A program made the position numbers and the translations under genes. From assembly GCF_022179525.1 (NCBI RefSeq), contig NZ_BPQX01000054.1, positions 1 to 64,000 on the forward strand: a DNA stretch of 64,000 bases, written 5' to 3'. Positions 8,956-17,181 of this stretch are shown here, in pieces. Each line of letters starts with the position of its first letter. Positions within the stretch are counted from its first letter, which is position 1. The DNA comes from Methylobacterium persicinum (GTDB lineage: Bacteria; Pseudomonadota; Alphaproteobacteria; Rhizobiales; Beijerinckiaceae). The notes below the pieces were generated by a model that made no database searches, was not told where the DNA came from, and worked only from the letters and a program-made list of their open reading frames with translations.

Positions 8956-9228
8956 CTAGCGCCCGCTGCCTGCGGCACCCGGTGTCGAGCCGGAGCCTGC
9001 GTCCTTGGCGCCCGTGCTGTTCTGTGTGCCCGAACGACTCAGGCTGCCCGTTGACGGTCCGCTCCCAGAGGCCCCCGGCGACGAGCCCGAGCCGGCATCC
9101 TTGGCCCCGGTGCTGTTCATGGTGCCCGAGCGCGTCTCCCCGGAGCCCGTCGCGGTGGAGCCTTCAGCGGCGTAGGCGGCGGTGCCGAGGGCCAGCGTGG
9201 CGGCGATGGCGAGCGTGATGGTCTTCAT
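8956..9228 (-). CDS. Secreted Ser/Gly-rich protein with an internal tandem repeat
   Basis: Hypothetical 90-residue protein. Residues 1-20 form a classical signal peptide (MKTITLAIAATLALG...AYA). The mature part is two near-copies of a unit of about 30 residues sharing NSTGAKDAGSGS, then PGA and a GSG spacer. It has no cysteines or hydrophobic core, so it is probably extended or disordered in the periplasm or outside the cell. Function is unknown. Confidence 0.65.
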   Translation of the reverse strand: MKTITLAIAATLALGTAAYAAEGSTATGSGETRSGTMNSTGAKDAGSGSSPGASGSGPSTGSLSRSGTQNSTGAKDAGSGSTPGAAGSGR

Positions 9229-9396
9229 GTCGTAACCTCCCTGTTAGAAGGCCAACCACCCGCAGGGTGCGACGTTCCGACCTCTCCGGGCGCAGCTCAA
9301 TGCAGCACCCGAAACAGACCCTTCTCAGAGATAGGCACATGGTGCCGGCTGCCGATAGCGTCAGCGCTTCAGGCCGATCAAGGCCCTGAAGATGGA

Positions 9397-9723
9397 TGGT
9401 GTCCCCGGCAGGGCTCGAACCTGCGACCCCAGGTTTCATACCACCTCGGCTTTCGCCGCCGCCCGGCCTGAGCCAGGGCGTTCGTGGTCTGGACTATCCC
9501 TTCACCCTGGGCCCTGCCTCGGCCGTTAGGTGCCGCCCGTCTAGTCTCTACACCTTCCCGCCTGGGCGGGCTTGGCTCGGGATCGGCAGGGCCGCCGATG
9601 CCGGGGCATCGTCGGCCGGGAGCTTTCCCCGACTTTGAGCGGATCCGCCGCGCGGTTTCCCATCGCGACGCCCAATTTGAACCTTTAGGAAACCTGTGCT
9701 CTGTCCAGCTGAGCTACGGAGAC
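9397..9723 (-). tRNA. tRNA-Arg(CCU), interrupted by a group I intron
   Basis: The 5' exon is 9687-9723 and the 3' exon 9397-9436; joined they give a 77-base tRNA with encoded CCA. The acceptor stem GTCTCCG pairs with CGGGGAC, the anticodon stem is CAGGT/ACCTG, and the loop TTCCTAA places CCU as anticodon, reading AGG codons. The T arm has the standard TTCGAGC loop. The interruption falls directly after the third anticodon base. The gene is transcribed leftwards and stands alone. Confidence 0.93.
9437..9686 (-). ncRNA. Group I self-splicing intron in tRNA-Arg(CCU)
   Basis: A 250-base intron. P1 is visible: the 5' exon end GGTTTCCT pairs over eight positions with the internal guide GGGAAACC (9654-9661), ending in the obligatory U.G pair at the splice site. 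P7 is formed by GACTA (9542-9546) and TAGTC (9492-9496); the latter lies in the conserved S-type element AAGGGATAGTCC (9491-9502). The last intron base is G, as required for the omega-G. No open frame for a homing endonuclease fits inside. Introns at this tRNA are established for Agrobacterium, so the placement agrees with precedent. Confidence 0.9.
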
Positions 9724-9794
9724 GACCGCGCGTCCTTAGCATCTCCGCCGGGCGCGGCCAACACCGCCGGGGACCAGGGAGGTTCGGTTCCGCG

Positions 9795-10604
9795 ATGACG
9801 GTGCGGCGGCGACTGGCACTCTGTGCGCTCCTCGGCCTGCCCTGGCCCGCCGCCGGGGCGCCGGGCGCCGAGCCCGATTGCATCCCCGCCCCCACCCGCA
9901 GCGAAACCCTGGAGGGGATTGGCCCCCGCGGCGAGTTGCGATTCGTCTCGGGGGGCCGGGCCGTCCTCGATTCGCTGCAATGGCCGGAGGAGGACGAGGG
10001 GGCCCGCGCCCGCCTCGTCCTGCGGGTCGGGCAGGAAGTGGTCGTCGTGCCGCGGGGTTTGCCCGACCGCTGGGGCCGGGAGCGCGTCGACGCTTTGACG
10101 CCGGACGGGACTGACCTCGCCGGGGACCTCGTGGAGGCAGGCCTCGCCGCCGCCGATCCCGGCGAAGCGGACGCCCTGTGCCGCCCTTCCCTGCGCCTCG
10201 TGGAGGACACCGCCCGGCGCCGCCGCCTCGGCCTATGGCGCGACACACCGCCGGCCGCGGACGACGGCGCCGCGCTCCGCAGGCTCGCCGGACGCTACGC
10301 CGTGGTGGAAGGCCGCATCCGCCATGTCGGCGAGCGCAACGCCCGGACCTACCTGGATTTCGTCCCGCGGGGTGCCGACGGCCTAACCGTCACGGTAACG
10401 AAACGCACTTGGCGAAGGATGGCCGCCCGTGGTTTGAGTGCGGACTCGCTGCACGACAGGCGCGTGCGGGTCCGCGGATTCATCGAGATCCGGCGGGGGC
10501 CCGTCATCGCCGCCGCGACGCCAGAGGCGCTCGAGGTGCTGGACGAGGGGGCTCCGATGACGCACGACGCACGGGGCCCGGACGATTCGGGGGTGCGGCG
10601 CTGA
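9795..10604 (+). CDS. Secreted nuclease-fold (SNase-like) protein, probably degenerate
   Basis: A 269-residue protein with an N-terminal signal sequence (MTVRRRLALCALLGLPWPAAGA). The middle part follows the staphylococcal-nuclease pattern: DSLQWPE in place of GIDAPE, DRWGRERV, then DLVEAGLAAAD and TARRRRLGLW. The usual first catalytic arginine before the PE motif is not evident, so activity is doubtful. The last third (about 165-260) resembles an OB-like segment. It is followed 14 bases later by the M48 lipoprotease gene, suggesting an envelope operon. The start at 9795 is chosen because translation upstream would run into the tRNA gene. Confidence 0.65.
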   Translation: MTVRRRLALCALLGLPWPAAGAPGAEPDCIPAPTRSETLEGIGPRGELRFVSGGRAVLDSLQWPEEDEGARARLVLRVGQEVVVVPRGLPDRWGRERVDALTPDGTDLAGDLVEAGLAAADPGEADALCRPSLRLVEDTARRRRLGLWRDTPPAADDGAALRRLAGRYAVVEGRIRHVGERNARTYLDFVPRGADGLTVTVTKRTWRRMAARGLSADSLHDRRVRVRGFIEIRRGPVIAAATPEALEVLDEGAPMTHDARGPDDSGVRR

Positions 10605-10618
10605 GCGCGGTGGACGGG

Positions 10619-12073
10619 ATGCGGGGGGGAGTGGGTATCCGGCGGGCGGCCAGTCTCGGCCTTGCCGCCCTGGCCCTGTCGGCCTGCGTGGCGGACCAGA
10701 CTGGCTCCGTCGGCACGCCGAGGGCCGTGCGCGTGCCCGCGGAGGCGCCGCGGGTGACAGGCCGCGACCGGGCGACCGACGCCGATCATCTCAAGCTCGT
10801 CGCCTCCTTCGGGGGCGAGGCCAAGGCTCCCGCCGTCACCCGCCTCCTGAACGAGGTGACGGACCGCCTCGTGCGCGCGGGGGACCGGCCGGACCAGAGC
10901 TACGTGGTCACGCTGCTCGATTCGCCCGTTGTCAACGCCTTCGCCCTGCCCAACGGCCGCCTCTACGTCACCCGCGGCCTCGTCGCCCTGGCGAACGATA
11001 CCTCCGAGGTGGCCGGGGTCCTGGCCCACGAGATCGCCCACGTCACCCTGAACCACGCCACCGCCCGCAGCGAGCTGGAGCTGCGCTCGGCCCTGGTGAG
11101 CAAGGTGGTGGCGGACGTGCTCAACGACCCCGATACCGGCGCTCAGCTGAAGAACCAGTCGCGCTTCGCCCTGGCGCGCTTCTCCCGAGAACAGGAACTG
11201 GAGGCGGATGCGGCCGGGGTGAAGACCCTCGCCGCGGCGGGGTACGACCCCTTTGCCGAAGCGCGCTTCCTCACGGCCCTGAACCGCACCATCCAGCTCA
11301 AGCAGGGCGGCGGCACGGCGAACGAGCCGGACATGCTCGCCACCCACCCGGGCACCGCCGAGCGCGTGGCGCTGGCCACCCGCGCCGCGCGCCGCATCGG
11401 CGCGCCGGGCATCGGCAGCGACGACCGCAGCCGTTTCCTCGCGGTGATCGACGGCCTCCCCTACGGCGACAGCCCCCGGGACGGCGTGGTGCGCAACGGC
11501 CGCTTTCTCCATTCCGGCCTCGGCATCGCCTTCACCGTGCCCGATGGCTTCAACCTGGAGAACACGCGTTCGGCGGTCCTGGGCACCACGGCGGACGGGA
11601 GCCGGCGCCTGCTGTTCGACCAGATCGAGGCGAAGGAGGGCCAGGGGCTCGACGCCATGCTGAAGGCCACCTGGAATGACAGCCTCGATCCCGCCGGGTC
11701 GGAGACGACCGAGGTCAACGGCCATCAGGCCGCCTTCGCCCTGTCCCGGGGCAAGGACTGGACGTTCCGCCTGGCCGCGCTTCGCCTCGATGGCGCGACC
11801 TACCGGATGATCATGGCGGCCAAGGGCAGCGCCGACCCGGAAGTCCCGTTCCGGCGGTGGGTCGCGAGCCTCGCGGAGGTACCCGCCGACGAGATGGCGT
11901 CCCTGCGCCCGACGCGGCTGCAGATCGTGCAGGCGACGGGTCCCGGTACCGAGGATCTCGCCCGGCGCATGGTCGTGCCCGACCGCGCCCTCGACCGCTT
12001 CCTCGTCCTCAACGGGCTGGAGCGCGGCGCCACCCTGGTGCCGGGCCGCAGCTATAAGATCGTGACCGAATAG
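10619..12073 (+). CDS. M48 family metalloprotease, lipoprotein (BepA/LoiP-like)
   Basis: Predicted outer-membrane or periplasmic zinc protease of 484 residues. The signal peptide ends in a lipobox LALSAC, so the cysteine is probably lipidated. HEIAHVTLNH (from about residue 137) is the HExxH zinc site, and the SREQELEADAAG segment supplies the third ligand. A LysM-like C-terminus (LQIVQATGPG...VLNGLERG) may bind the cell wall. Proteins of this class clear misassembled outer-membrane proteins. ATG 10619 is chosen; GTG at 10610 or 10631 is also possible. The long open frame upstream of it is a shadow of the preceding gene. Confidence 0.9.
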   Translation: MRGGVGIRRAASLGLAALALSACVADQTGSVGTPRAVRVPAEAPRVTGRDRATDADHLKLVASFGGEAKAPAVTRLLNEVTDRLVRAGDRPDQSYVVTLLDSPVVNAFALPNGRLYVTRGLVALANDTSEVAGVLAHEIAHVTLNHATARSELELRSALVSKVVADVLNDPDTGAQLKNQSRFALARFSREQELEADAAGVKTLAAAGYDPFAEARFLTALNRTIQLKQGGGTANEPDMLATHPGTAERVALATRAARRIGAPGIGSDDRSRFLAVIDGLPYGDSPRDGVVRNGRFLHSGLGIAFTVPDGFNLENTRSAVLGTTADGSRRLLFDQIEAKEGQGLDAMLKATWNDSLDPAGSETTEVNGHQAAFALSRGKDWTFRLAALRLDGATYRMIMAAKGSADPEVPFRRWVASLAEVPADEMASLRPTRLQIVQATGPGTEDLARRMVVPDRALDRFLVLNGLERGATLVPGRSYKIVTE

Positions 12074-12109
12074 GTGCCCACACGGGCGCCGGAACACGGA
12101 GACCGTGCC

Positions 12110-12796
12110 ATGATCCGCTTCTACTACAACCTGTCACCGAACCCGATGAAGGTCGCCCTCTGCCTCGAGGAGCTGGGCCTGCCCTACGAGCCGGTGCCGG
12201 TGGATACCCGCAAGGGTGATCAGTTCGACGCCGCCTACGCCGCGGTCAACCCCAACGCCAAGGTGCCGGCCATCGTGGACGGCGGGACGACGGTGTTCGA
12301 TTCGAACGCCATCCTCCTCTACCTCGCCGAGAAGGCCGGGCGCTTTCTGCCGGAGGGCGGCGATGCGGCCCGGGGCGAATTGCTGTCCTGGCTGATGTTC
12401 GTGGCGACGGGCATTGGCCCCTTCTCCGGCCAGTGCGTCCACTTCCGCCACTTCGCACCGAAGGATGCGGGGGCCTACGCCCTGGACCGCTACGTCTACG
12501 AGGCGCGCCGCCACTGGGACGTGCTGGAGAAGCACCTGGAAGGGCGGACCTTCACGGTGGGGGACACCTATTCCATCGTCGACATGGCCGTGTGGGGCTG
12601 GGCGCGGATGGTGCCCTTCGTCCTCGGCGAGGAGGCTTTCGCAGGCCTGCCCAACGTCAAGCGCCTGCTCGACACGGTCAACGAACGGCCCGCGGCCGGG
12701 CGTGCCGAGGCGCTGAAGGGCCGCCACGCCTTCAAGGCCGAGATGGACGAGGAGGCGAAGCGCAACATGTTCCGTTTCATCAAGCCGGCCGCCTGA
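12110..12796 (+). CDS. Glutathione S-transferase family protein
   Basis: Cytosolic 228-residue GST. The N-terminal thioredoxin-like half has YNLSPNPMKVALCLEELG, a VPAIVDG segment with the cis-proline that binds glutathione, and DSNAILLYLAEK. The C-terminal half is helical with the VGDTYSIVDMAVWGWARM segment holding the conserved Asp cap. It resembles bacterial GSTs of the YfcG/YghU group more than the MAAI group, though the substrate is unknown. ATG at 12110 follows an ACGGAGACC ribosome site. It is 37 bases after the M48 gene and may be cotranscribed. Confidence 0.88.
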   Translation: MIRFYYNLSPNPMKVALCLEELGLPYEPVPVDTRKGDQFDAAYAAVNPNAKVPAIVDGGTTVFDSNAILLYLAEKAGRFLPEGGDAARGELLSWLMFVATGIGPFSGQCVHFRHFAPKDAGAYALDRYVYEARRHWDVLEKHLEGRTFTVGDTYSIVDMAVWGWARMVPFVLGEEAFAGLPNVKRLLDTVNERPAAGRAEALKGRHAFKAEMDEEAKRNMFRFIKPAA

Positions 12797-12813
12797 AGCG
12801 ACCCCACTCTCCA

Positions 12814-12960
12814 CCTCATCCTGAGGCGCCCGCCTCGGCGGGCCTCGAAGACCTCATCCTGAGGTGCCCGCGTCAGCGGGCCTCGAAGGAGGGCTCCAGG
12901 GATCGGGGAGCTGTCTGGAGCCCTCCTTCGAGGCGGCTGACGCCGCACCTCAGGATGAGG
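12814..12960. repeat. Dispersed palindromic repeat, family A (composite copy)
   Basis: A partial left arm (12814-12850) is followed by a full unit whose left arm (from 12852) and right arm (to 12960) are inverted copies, CCTCATCCTGAGGTGC against GCACCTCAGGATGAGG. The doubled left arm suggests duplication or nested insertion. It lies between the convergent GST and DUF2934 genes. Confidence 0.82.
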
Positions 12961-13075
12961 GTCAGGCTTGGAGAACGAGGGGTAGACTTGGAGGGGGCGA
13001 GCCGAACCGACCCGTTTCAACACGGACCCAGGCCGCCCAAACGGCAGGGCACGTCGCCGTGTCCCGCCCGCGTGA

Positions 13076-13261
13076 CTACTTGCCCTTGAGGCGCTCTCGC
13101 TCAGCCCTGAGTTCGCGTTCGGCGATCAGCCAGAACTCGATCTCGAGGCCCTCGGGCCGGTGATTGCGCTCCCACAATTCGTAGGCGCGCTCCCGGATCT
13201 GCTCGAAGGTGATGACGTCCCGCTCCTGGGGCGACTCACCCGTAGTGTATTCCGAACCCAT
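13076..13261 (-). CDS. DUF2934 domain protein
   Basis: A 61-residue protein with the DUF2934 core IRERAYELWERNHRPEG and EFWLIAEREL. These are small helical proteins of unknown function that are common in Rhizobiales. The C-terminus is charged (RAERERLKGK). It is followed upstream on the same strand by a DUF3606 gene, another small family often found with it. Confidence 0.85.
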   Translation of the reverse strand: MGSEYTTGESPQERDVITFEQIRERAYELWERNHRPEGLEIEFWLIAERELRAERERLKGK

Positions 13262-13306
13262 CGCGACCTACCGAACCGGTGCCACGCGCAACCTCATCGT
13301 CGTTCC

Positions 13307-13477
13307 TCAGGATCCCGGCCGATGAAGGAAGGCCGCGACGCTGGTGACGCGGGTGCCGACCATGCTGACCGCCTTGCGCAGGCGCTCCTCGGTCACGTTG
13401 AAATGCTTCGCCCAGCCGAGCCGGCTGGTGCGCTCGACGATGTCGATATGGCTCTTGCCCTCGGTCCCCATGGCCAT
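13307..13477 (-). CDS. DUF3606 domain protein
   Basis: A 56-residue product, MAMGTEGKSHIDIVERTSRL at the start, then GWAKHFNVTEERLRKAVSMV and VTSVAAFL. The pattern of a W...F.V....L..AV..VG...V helix-turn-helix-like repeat is that of DUF3606, small proteins of unknown role in Rhizobiales. It is too short to stand out in a length-filtered search. Start options are the two ATG codons at 13477 and 13471. Confidence 0.75.
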   Translation of the reverse strand: MAMGTEGKSHIDIVERTSRLGWAKHFNVTEERLRKAVSMVGTRVTSVAAFLHRPGS

Positions 13478-13587
13478 GATGCGTGTATCCGATCCGCCGT
13501 GGCGCCCGGCTGCGCCGGGGCTCTTGGCGGATCAACCGGAGGCCGCAGATTAGGTTTCACGTCCCCGTGGGGGAACCGGTTCTGCCG

Positions 13588-13932
13588 TCACTCCCGCCGG
13601 TCTTCGATCGCCTCGCAGACGAGGAGAGATCCCTCCGGCACGGGGGGCGCCTCCACCCCGCGCCACCGGCCGTAGGCCCAGGGCCGGTACCACGCCGCCC
13701 TGTCAGGCAACCGGGACGGGACGAGGTCGATGCCGTGGGTGCCGAGCGGGCCGCACCGGCAGATCCGGGCAAGCCCGATCCAGGCGCCGGGCCAGAGGCC
13801 GTGATTCGCGATGGCCTCGTCCGTGTAGGCGGAGCAGCTCGGCCAGTGCCGGCACTGGCGGCCGACGAGGGAGGACAGGCTGAGCTGGTAGGCGCGGATG
13901 GCGAGCCTTGCGGCCCGCCGGGGCAGGCTCAC
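13588..13932 (-). CDS. yidD: Membrane protein insertion efficiency factor YidD
   Basis: Small membrane-associated protein of 114 residues that assists YidC-dependent insertion of inner-membrane proteins. It has an amphipathic N-terminus (LAIRAYQLSLSSLVG) and the conserved block CRHWPSCSAYTDEAI then GLARICRCGPLGTHGIDLVP, including the cysteines typical of YidD. The start is GTG at 13932, overlapping the stop of the IscU-like gene as GTGA. Reading further upstream in this frame gives a shadow of that gene. The C-terminal extension after DRAAWYRP is longer than in E. coli YidD (85 residues). Confidence 0.9.
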   Translation of the reverse strand: MSLPRRAARLAIRAYQLSLSSLVGRQCRHWPSCSAYTDEAIANHGLWPGAWIGLARICRCGPLGTHGIDLVPSRLPDRAAWYRPWAYGRWRGVEAPPVPEGSLLVCEAIEDRRE

Positions 13933-14375
13933 GCCGCAGCCCGGCGCTTGGCCTCGATCTGGTCGAGGGCATCGACGACCGCGTCGAAGGTCAGGAGGGT
14001 CGAGGCGTGGCGCGCCTTGAAGTCCCGTACGGGCTCCAGCACGGCGAAGTCGGCGAAGGCGCCGTCCGGCGGCGGCGCGCCGTCCTTCAGCATGGCCCGC
14101 ATGGCCCCGCGCAGGCCGCGCAGGTCTTCGGCGGAGGTGCCGACCACGTGCCGGCCCATCAGGGACGAGGACGCCTGCCCGAGGGCACAGGCTTTGACAT
14201 CCTGGGCGAAATCCGTCACCCGCCCGTCCTCGCCGAGGGTGAGATCGACGGTTACGGTCGAGCCGCAGAGGCGGGAATGGGCGGTGGCGCTCGCATCCGG
14301 CGCAGCGAGCCGGCCGAGTCGGGGGATGTCGGCAGCGAGTTCGAGGATGCGGCGGTTGTAGATGTCGTCGAGCAT
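13929..14375 (-). CDS. IscU/NifU-like iron-sulfur cluster scaffold protein
   Basis: Cytosolic 148-residue protein with the U-type scaffold fold. Two of the three cluster cysteines are present (RLCGSTVTV about residue 37, VKACALGQASSS about 63). The third site, normally RxxC, reads KARHAST here, so the cysteine is replaced by histidine or serine neighbours. That variant occurs in a Rhizobiales subgroup, and its ability to hold a cluster is uncertain. Coupled by a GTGA overlap to yidD downstream and divergent from folE. Confidence 0.83.
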   Translation of the reverse strand: MLDDIYNRRILELAADIPRLGRLAAPDASATAHSRLCGSTVTVDLTLGEDGRVTDFAQDVKACALGQASSSLMGRHVVGTSAEDLRGLRGAMRAMLKDGAPPPDGAFADFAVLEPVRDFKARHASTLLTFDAVVDALDQIEAKRRAAA

Positions 14376-14676
14376 CGAAGCCTCGATTGAGCAACCATCA
14401 TAGCGGTCAGGCCGTCCGTGCGGCCGGCGTCGGATTGCGCGATTGCCCGCAACGCACGATATAGGGAAGGTGCCGTCGCTTCGCGAGGAGGCGGCCGGTC
14501 GATCGCGGTCGCGCCCAAGGCCGGGATCGGGCTCATTCGCCCATTGTCATCCGGGGCACCGGCCCGCGCACCGTTTGCGGGCGCGGACCCCACACGAGAG
14601 CCCGAGCCTGTCCGACATGTACGCCAAGCCCGACAGTACCACGATGAAGACCCGTGTGGCGCGGGCCGGAGATGCC
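14376..14676. other. Divergent intergenic region between the IscU-like gene and folE
   Basis: About 300 bases upstream of both genes. It includes AT-containing stretches near 14395-14465 (for example CGCACGATATAGGGAAGG) that could hold the two promoters. The frame of folE is open through the right half, so its true start could be as early as 14617. No other gene is apparent. Confidence 0.5.
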
Positions 14677-15411
14677 ATGGATGCCGCACTCAAATCCCTG
14701 TCCTATCGCGTCGACGGCCACACATTGAACGGCATGCGCAACGATAATCTGCCATTCCGTGACGGCACCTCGGCCGTCGCCGAGATCGCCCCGGAGCCTA
14801 CCTCCGCGACCCGCGTGCCCGATGGGCTGGCCACAGGCCGCCCCAGCCGGGAGGAGGCCGAGGCCGCCGTGCGCACCCTGCTGCGTTGGGCGGGGGACGA
14901 CCCGACCCGGGAGGGCCTGATCGAAACCCCGGCCCGGGTGGCCAAGGCCTACGAGCAGCTCTTCGCCGGCTATCGCGTCGATGCGGATGCCCTGCTGGAG
15001 CGGGTGTTCGAGGAGGTCGAGGGCTACTCGGACATTGTCCTGGTCCGCGACATCCCCTTCCACTCCCATTGCGAGCACCACATGGTGCCGTTTATGGGTC
15101 TGGCGCATATCGCCTATTATCCGTCGAAGGGCGTCGTGGGCCTCTCGAAGCTCGCCCGTGTGGTCGATGCCTTCGCCAAGCGCCTCCAGACCCAGGAGAC
15201 GATGACCGCCCAGATCGCCGACGTGATCGAGAGCATCCTCAAGCCCCGGGGCGTGGCCGTGATGCTGGAAGCCGAGCATCTGTGCATGGCCATGCGCGGC
15301 GTTCAGAAAGCCGGCGTCTCGACCATCACGAGTCAGTTCCGCGGCGTGTTCAAGGATGCGCCGGACGAGCAGGTCCGGTTCCTGACCCTCGTGCGCGGAG
15401 GAGCCAGATAG
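14677..15411 (+). CDS. folE: GTP cyclohydrolase I, FolE
   Basis: Catalyses the first step of tetrahydrofolate synthesis, GTP to 7,8-dihydroneopterin triphosphate. The domain begins at about [15 protein letters not shown], followed by TPARVAKAY. Zinc and catalytic residues lie in [11 protein letters not shown] and in [11 protein letters not shown]. The [10 protein letters not shown] helix and [11 protein letters not shown] substrate loop are conserved. The start at 14677 is chosen for its GGAG site; ATGs at 14617, 14644 and 14734 are in frame, and the N-terminal 40 residues are probably disordered. FolE is important for pterin-dependent one-carbon metabolism. hisI follows 24 bases later. Confidence 0.95.
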   Translation: MDAALKSLSYRVDGHTLNGMRNDNLPFRDGTSAVAEIAPEPTSATRVPDGLATGRPSREEAEAAVRTLLRWAGDDPTREGLIETPARVAKAYEQLFAGYRVDADALLERVFEEVEGYSDIVLVRDIPFHSHCEHHMVPFMGLAHIAYYPSKGVVGLSKLARVVDAFAKRLQTQETMTAQIADVIESILKPRGVAVMLEAEHLCMAMRGVQKAGVSTITSQFRGVFKDAPDEQVRFLTLVRGGAR

Positions 15412-15435
15412 GCTCCCGCGACGTTTCCGGCCGCC

Positions 15436-15891
15436 ATGTCCGATCCTGATCTGTCCTCGCGCCGGCCCAGCGGGCCGGCCATTGCCTTTGCCGAGCCCGG
15501 CACCCCTGCCGAGGTGGAGGAAGGCGCTGAGTTCATGCCCCGGTTCGACCGGGACGGGCTCATCACCTGCGTCGCCGTCGATGCGGGGGATGGGCGCGTG
15601 CTGATGCTCGCGCACATGAACGCGCAATCCCTGGCACGGACCATCGAGACCGGCGAGGCGTGGTACTGGTCGCGCTCCCGCAAGCAGCTGTGGCGCAAGG
15701 GGGCGACCAGCGGCCAGACCCAACGCGTCGTCGAGATGCGGGTCGATTGCGACCAGGACGCCCTGCTCATCACCGTGGAGGTCGGCGGCGATGGCGGCTG
15801 CTGCCACACCGGGCGGCGGGCCTGCTTCTATCGCGCCGTCACCCTCGACCGGGAGACCGGCCGGGTGCGGCTGCGGCCGGCTGGGGAATGA
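15436..15891 (+). CDS. hisI: Phosphoribosyl-AMP cyclohydrolase, HisI
   Basis: Third step of histidine synthesis: opens the adenine ring of phosphoribosyl-AMP. The stand-alone 151-residue form has no HisE fusion. Conserved features are [10 protein letters not shown], the [18 protein letters not shown] block, [10 protein letters not shown] with metal-binding Asp and Cys, and [14 protein letters not shown] with further zinc-site cysteines. It lies between folE and a patatin gene, whose start overlaps its stop by four bases (ATGA), so translation of the two is coupled. Confidence 0.95.
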   Translation: MSDPDLSSRRPSGPAIAFAEPGTPAEVEEGAEFMPRFDRDGLITCVAVDAGDGRVLMLAHMNAQSLARTIETGEAWYWSRSRKQLWRKGATSGQTQRVVEMRVDCDQDALLITVEVGGDGGCCHTGRRACFYRAVTLDRETGRVRLRPAGE

Positions 15892-16940
15892 ACCGGCTTC
15901 CGGAACGACGCGAGGTTTCCCTTCGCCCGGCCCCCTCGTCGCAGCGGGCCGAGGCCGCGCGGGGCCGCGCCGCGGAGGCGGTGCGCCGGGCCATGGTCCG
16001 GGGCGAACCCGATTTCCCACCCGGCACCGTCGAGCCCGTCCGCCCGGTCGGGGGCGGTCCGCGGCTCGGCCTCGCCCTCGGCGGCGGATCGGCCCGGGGC
16101 TGGGCGCATATCGGCGTGATCCGCGCCCTAGAAGAGGCGGGCTTCGCCCCCACGGTCGTGGCCGGCTGCTCCATCGGCGCCGTGGTCGGCGCCTGCTACG
16201 CCGCGGGGCGCCTCGACCGGCTCGAAGCCTTCGCCCGCTCCCTGACCCGCGGCCGGGTCGTGCGTCTCGTCGATCCGCGCCTGCCGGGCTCCGGTCTCAT
16301 CGCCGGGAACCGGCTCCGGCGGCGTTTGATGACCGATCTCGGCGACGGACGAATCGAGAATCTGCGGATCGGGTTCGGCTGCGTCGCCACGGAATTCGGG
16401 ACCGGCGCCGAAGTCGCCCTCACGGAGGGGCCCCTGGTCGAGGCTATCCGTGCCTCCTATGCCATCCCGGGCCTCTTCCCGCCCGTCGATGTGGCGGGAC
16501 GGTTCCTGATGGACGGGACCTTGGTGAACCCCGTCCCCGTCGCCCTGGCCCGCTCCCTGGGGGCGGATGTGGTGGTCTGCGTCAACCTCAACGGCGACAC
16601 GGGCGGCCCGGTCACCCGCGAGGTGACGGCGGCGCCGCGCCGGACTCTGCTCGATGCCATGCGCGGGCGTCTGCCCGGCCTCTCGCGCACGCCGCCTGAG
16701 GCGCCGCTGCCGGGCATCGCCCGCGTCGTGCTGGACGCGTTCAACATCACGCAGGATCGCATTTCCCGCTCCAGGCTGGAGCGCGAACCGCCGGACGTGG
16801 CCATCGGTCCTGACGTGGCGGGTTTCGGCCTGTTCGATTTTCATCGGGCCGCCGACGGGATCGCCCTCGGCTACCGCGCCGCCCGGTCGGCGATGCCACA
16901 GGTCCGCGCCGCCCTGGAGGGCGCAGCGGCCCGCGTGTGA
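15888..16940 (+). CDS. Patatin-like phospholipase family protein (RssA-like)
   Basis: Predicted serine lipid hydrolase of 350 residues. The oxyanion loop [16 protein letters not shown], the nucleophile elbow GCSIGAVVG (GxSxG) and the [11 protein letters not shown] segment with the catalytic Asp-Gly give the Ser-Asp dyad of patatins. An N-terminal extension of about 55 residues precedes the domain. No membrane segment is evident. It starts inside the hisI stop (ATGA), giving a folE-hisI-patatin operon whose logic is not metabolic in an obvious way. The physiological substrate is unknown. Confidence 0.88.
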   Translation: MNRLPERREVSLRPAPSSQRAEAARGRAAEAVRRAMVRGEPDFPPGTVEPVRPVGGGPRLGLALGGGSARGWAHIGVIRALEEAGFAPTVVAGCSIGAVVGACYAAGRLDRLEAFARSLTRGRVVRLVDPRLPGSGLIAGNRLRRRLMTDLGDGRIENLRIGFGCVATEFGTGAEVALTEGPLVEAIRASYAIPGLFPPVDVAGRFLMDGTLVNPVPVALARSLGADVVVCVNLNGDTGGPVTREVTAAPRRTLLDAMRGRLPGLSRTPPEAPLPGIARVVLDAFNITQDRISRSRLEREPPDVAIGPDVAGFGLFDFHRAADGIALGYRAARSAMPQVRAALEGAAARV

Positions 16941-17051
16941 GCGCTAGACGGCGGCGGGGAAGCGGCGGACGGCTGCCTCCGGGCGAAGCCGCCCATCCCT
17001 CCGGAAGCGTCGCGTCCGACCTAAGCCTGCCGCAAGAACTCAGGCGCAGAA

Positions 17052-17084
17052 ACGACAAAGCCGCCCGAAGGCGGCTTGTGTCGT
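17052..17084 (-). terminator. Rho-independent terminator after tRNA-Gly
   Basis: Perfect stem AAGCCGCC/GGCGGCTT (17058-17065 with 17070-17077), extended by ACGACA/TGTCGT with one bulge. On the minus strand the loop reads TTCG closed by C-G, a very stable tetraloop, and is followed by TTTGTCGTTT. It lies 23 bases beyond the tRNA 3' end and may also stop the rightward patatin transcript. Confidence 0.75.
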
Positions 17085-17106
17085 TTGGTCGTTCGGTTGG
17101 GAAAAC

Positions 17107-17181
17107 TGGAGCGGGCGAAGGGATTCGAACCCTCGACCCCAACCTTGGCAAGGTTGTGCTCTACCCCTGAGCTACACCCGC
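17107..17181 (-). tRNA. tRNA-Gly(GCC)
   Basis: A 75-base gene with encoded CCA. Acceptor stem GCGGGTG pairs with CGCCCGC, D arm GCTC-AGGGGTA-GAGC, anticodon arm CAACC-TTGCCAA-GGTTG giving GCC, T arm GAGGG-TTCGAAT-CCCTT, discriminator T. It reads GGC and GGU codons. Continuous, no intron. Confidence 0.97.

Noticed and set aside
9548-9798. Protein frames across the tRNA-Arg region on both strands
   Set aside because: They run through the tRNA exons and the intron core, which explain the sequence fully.
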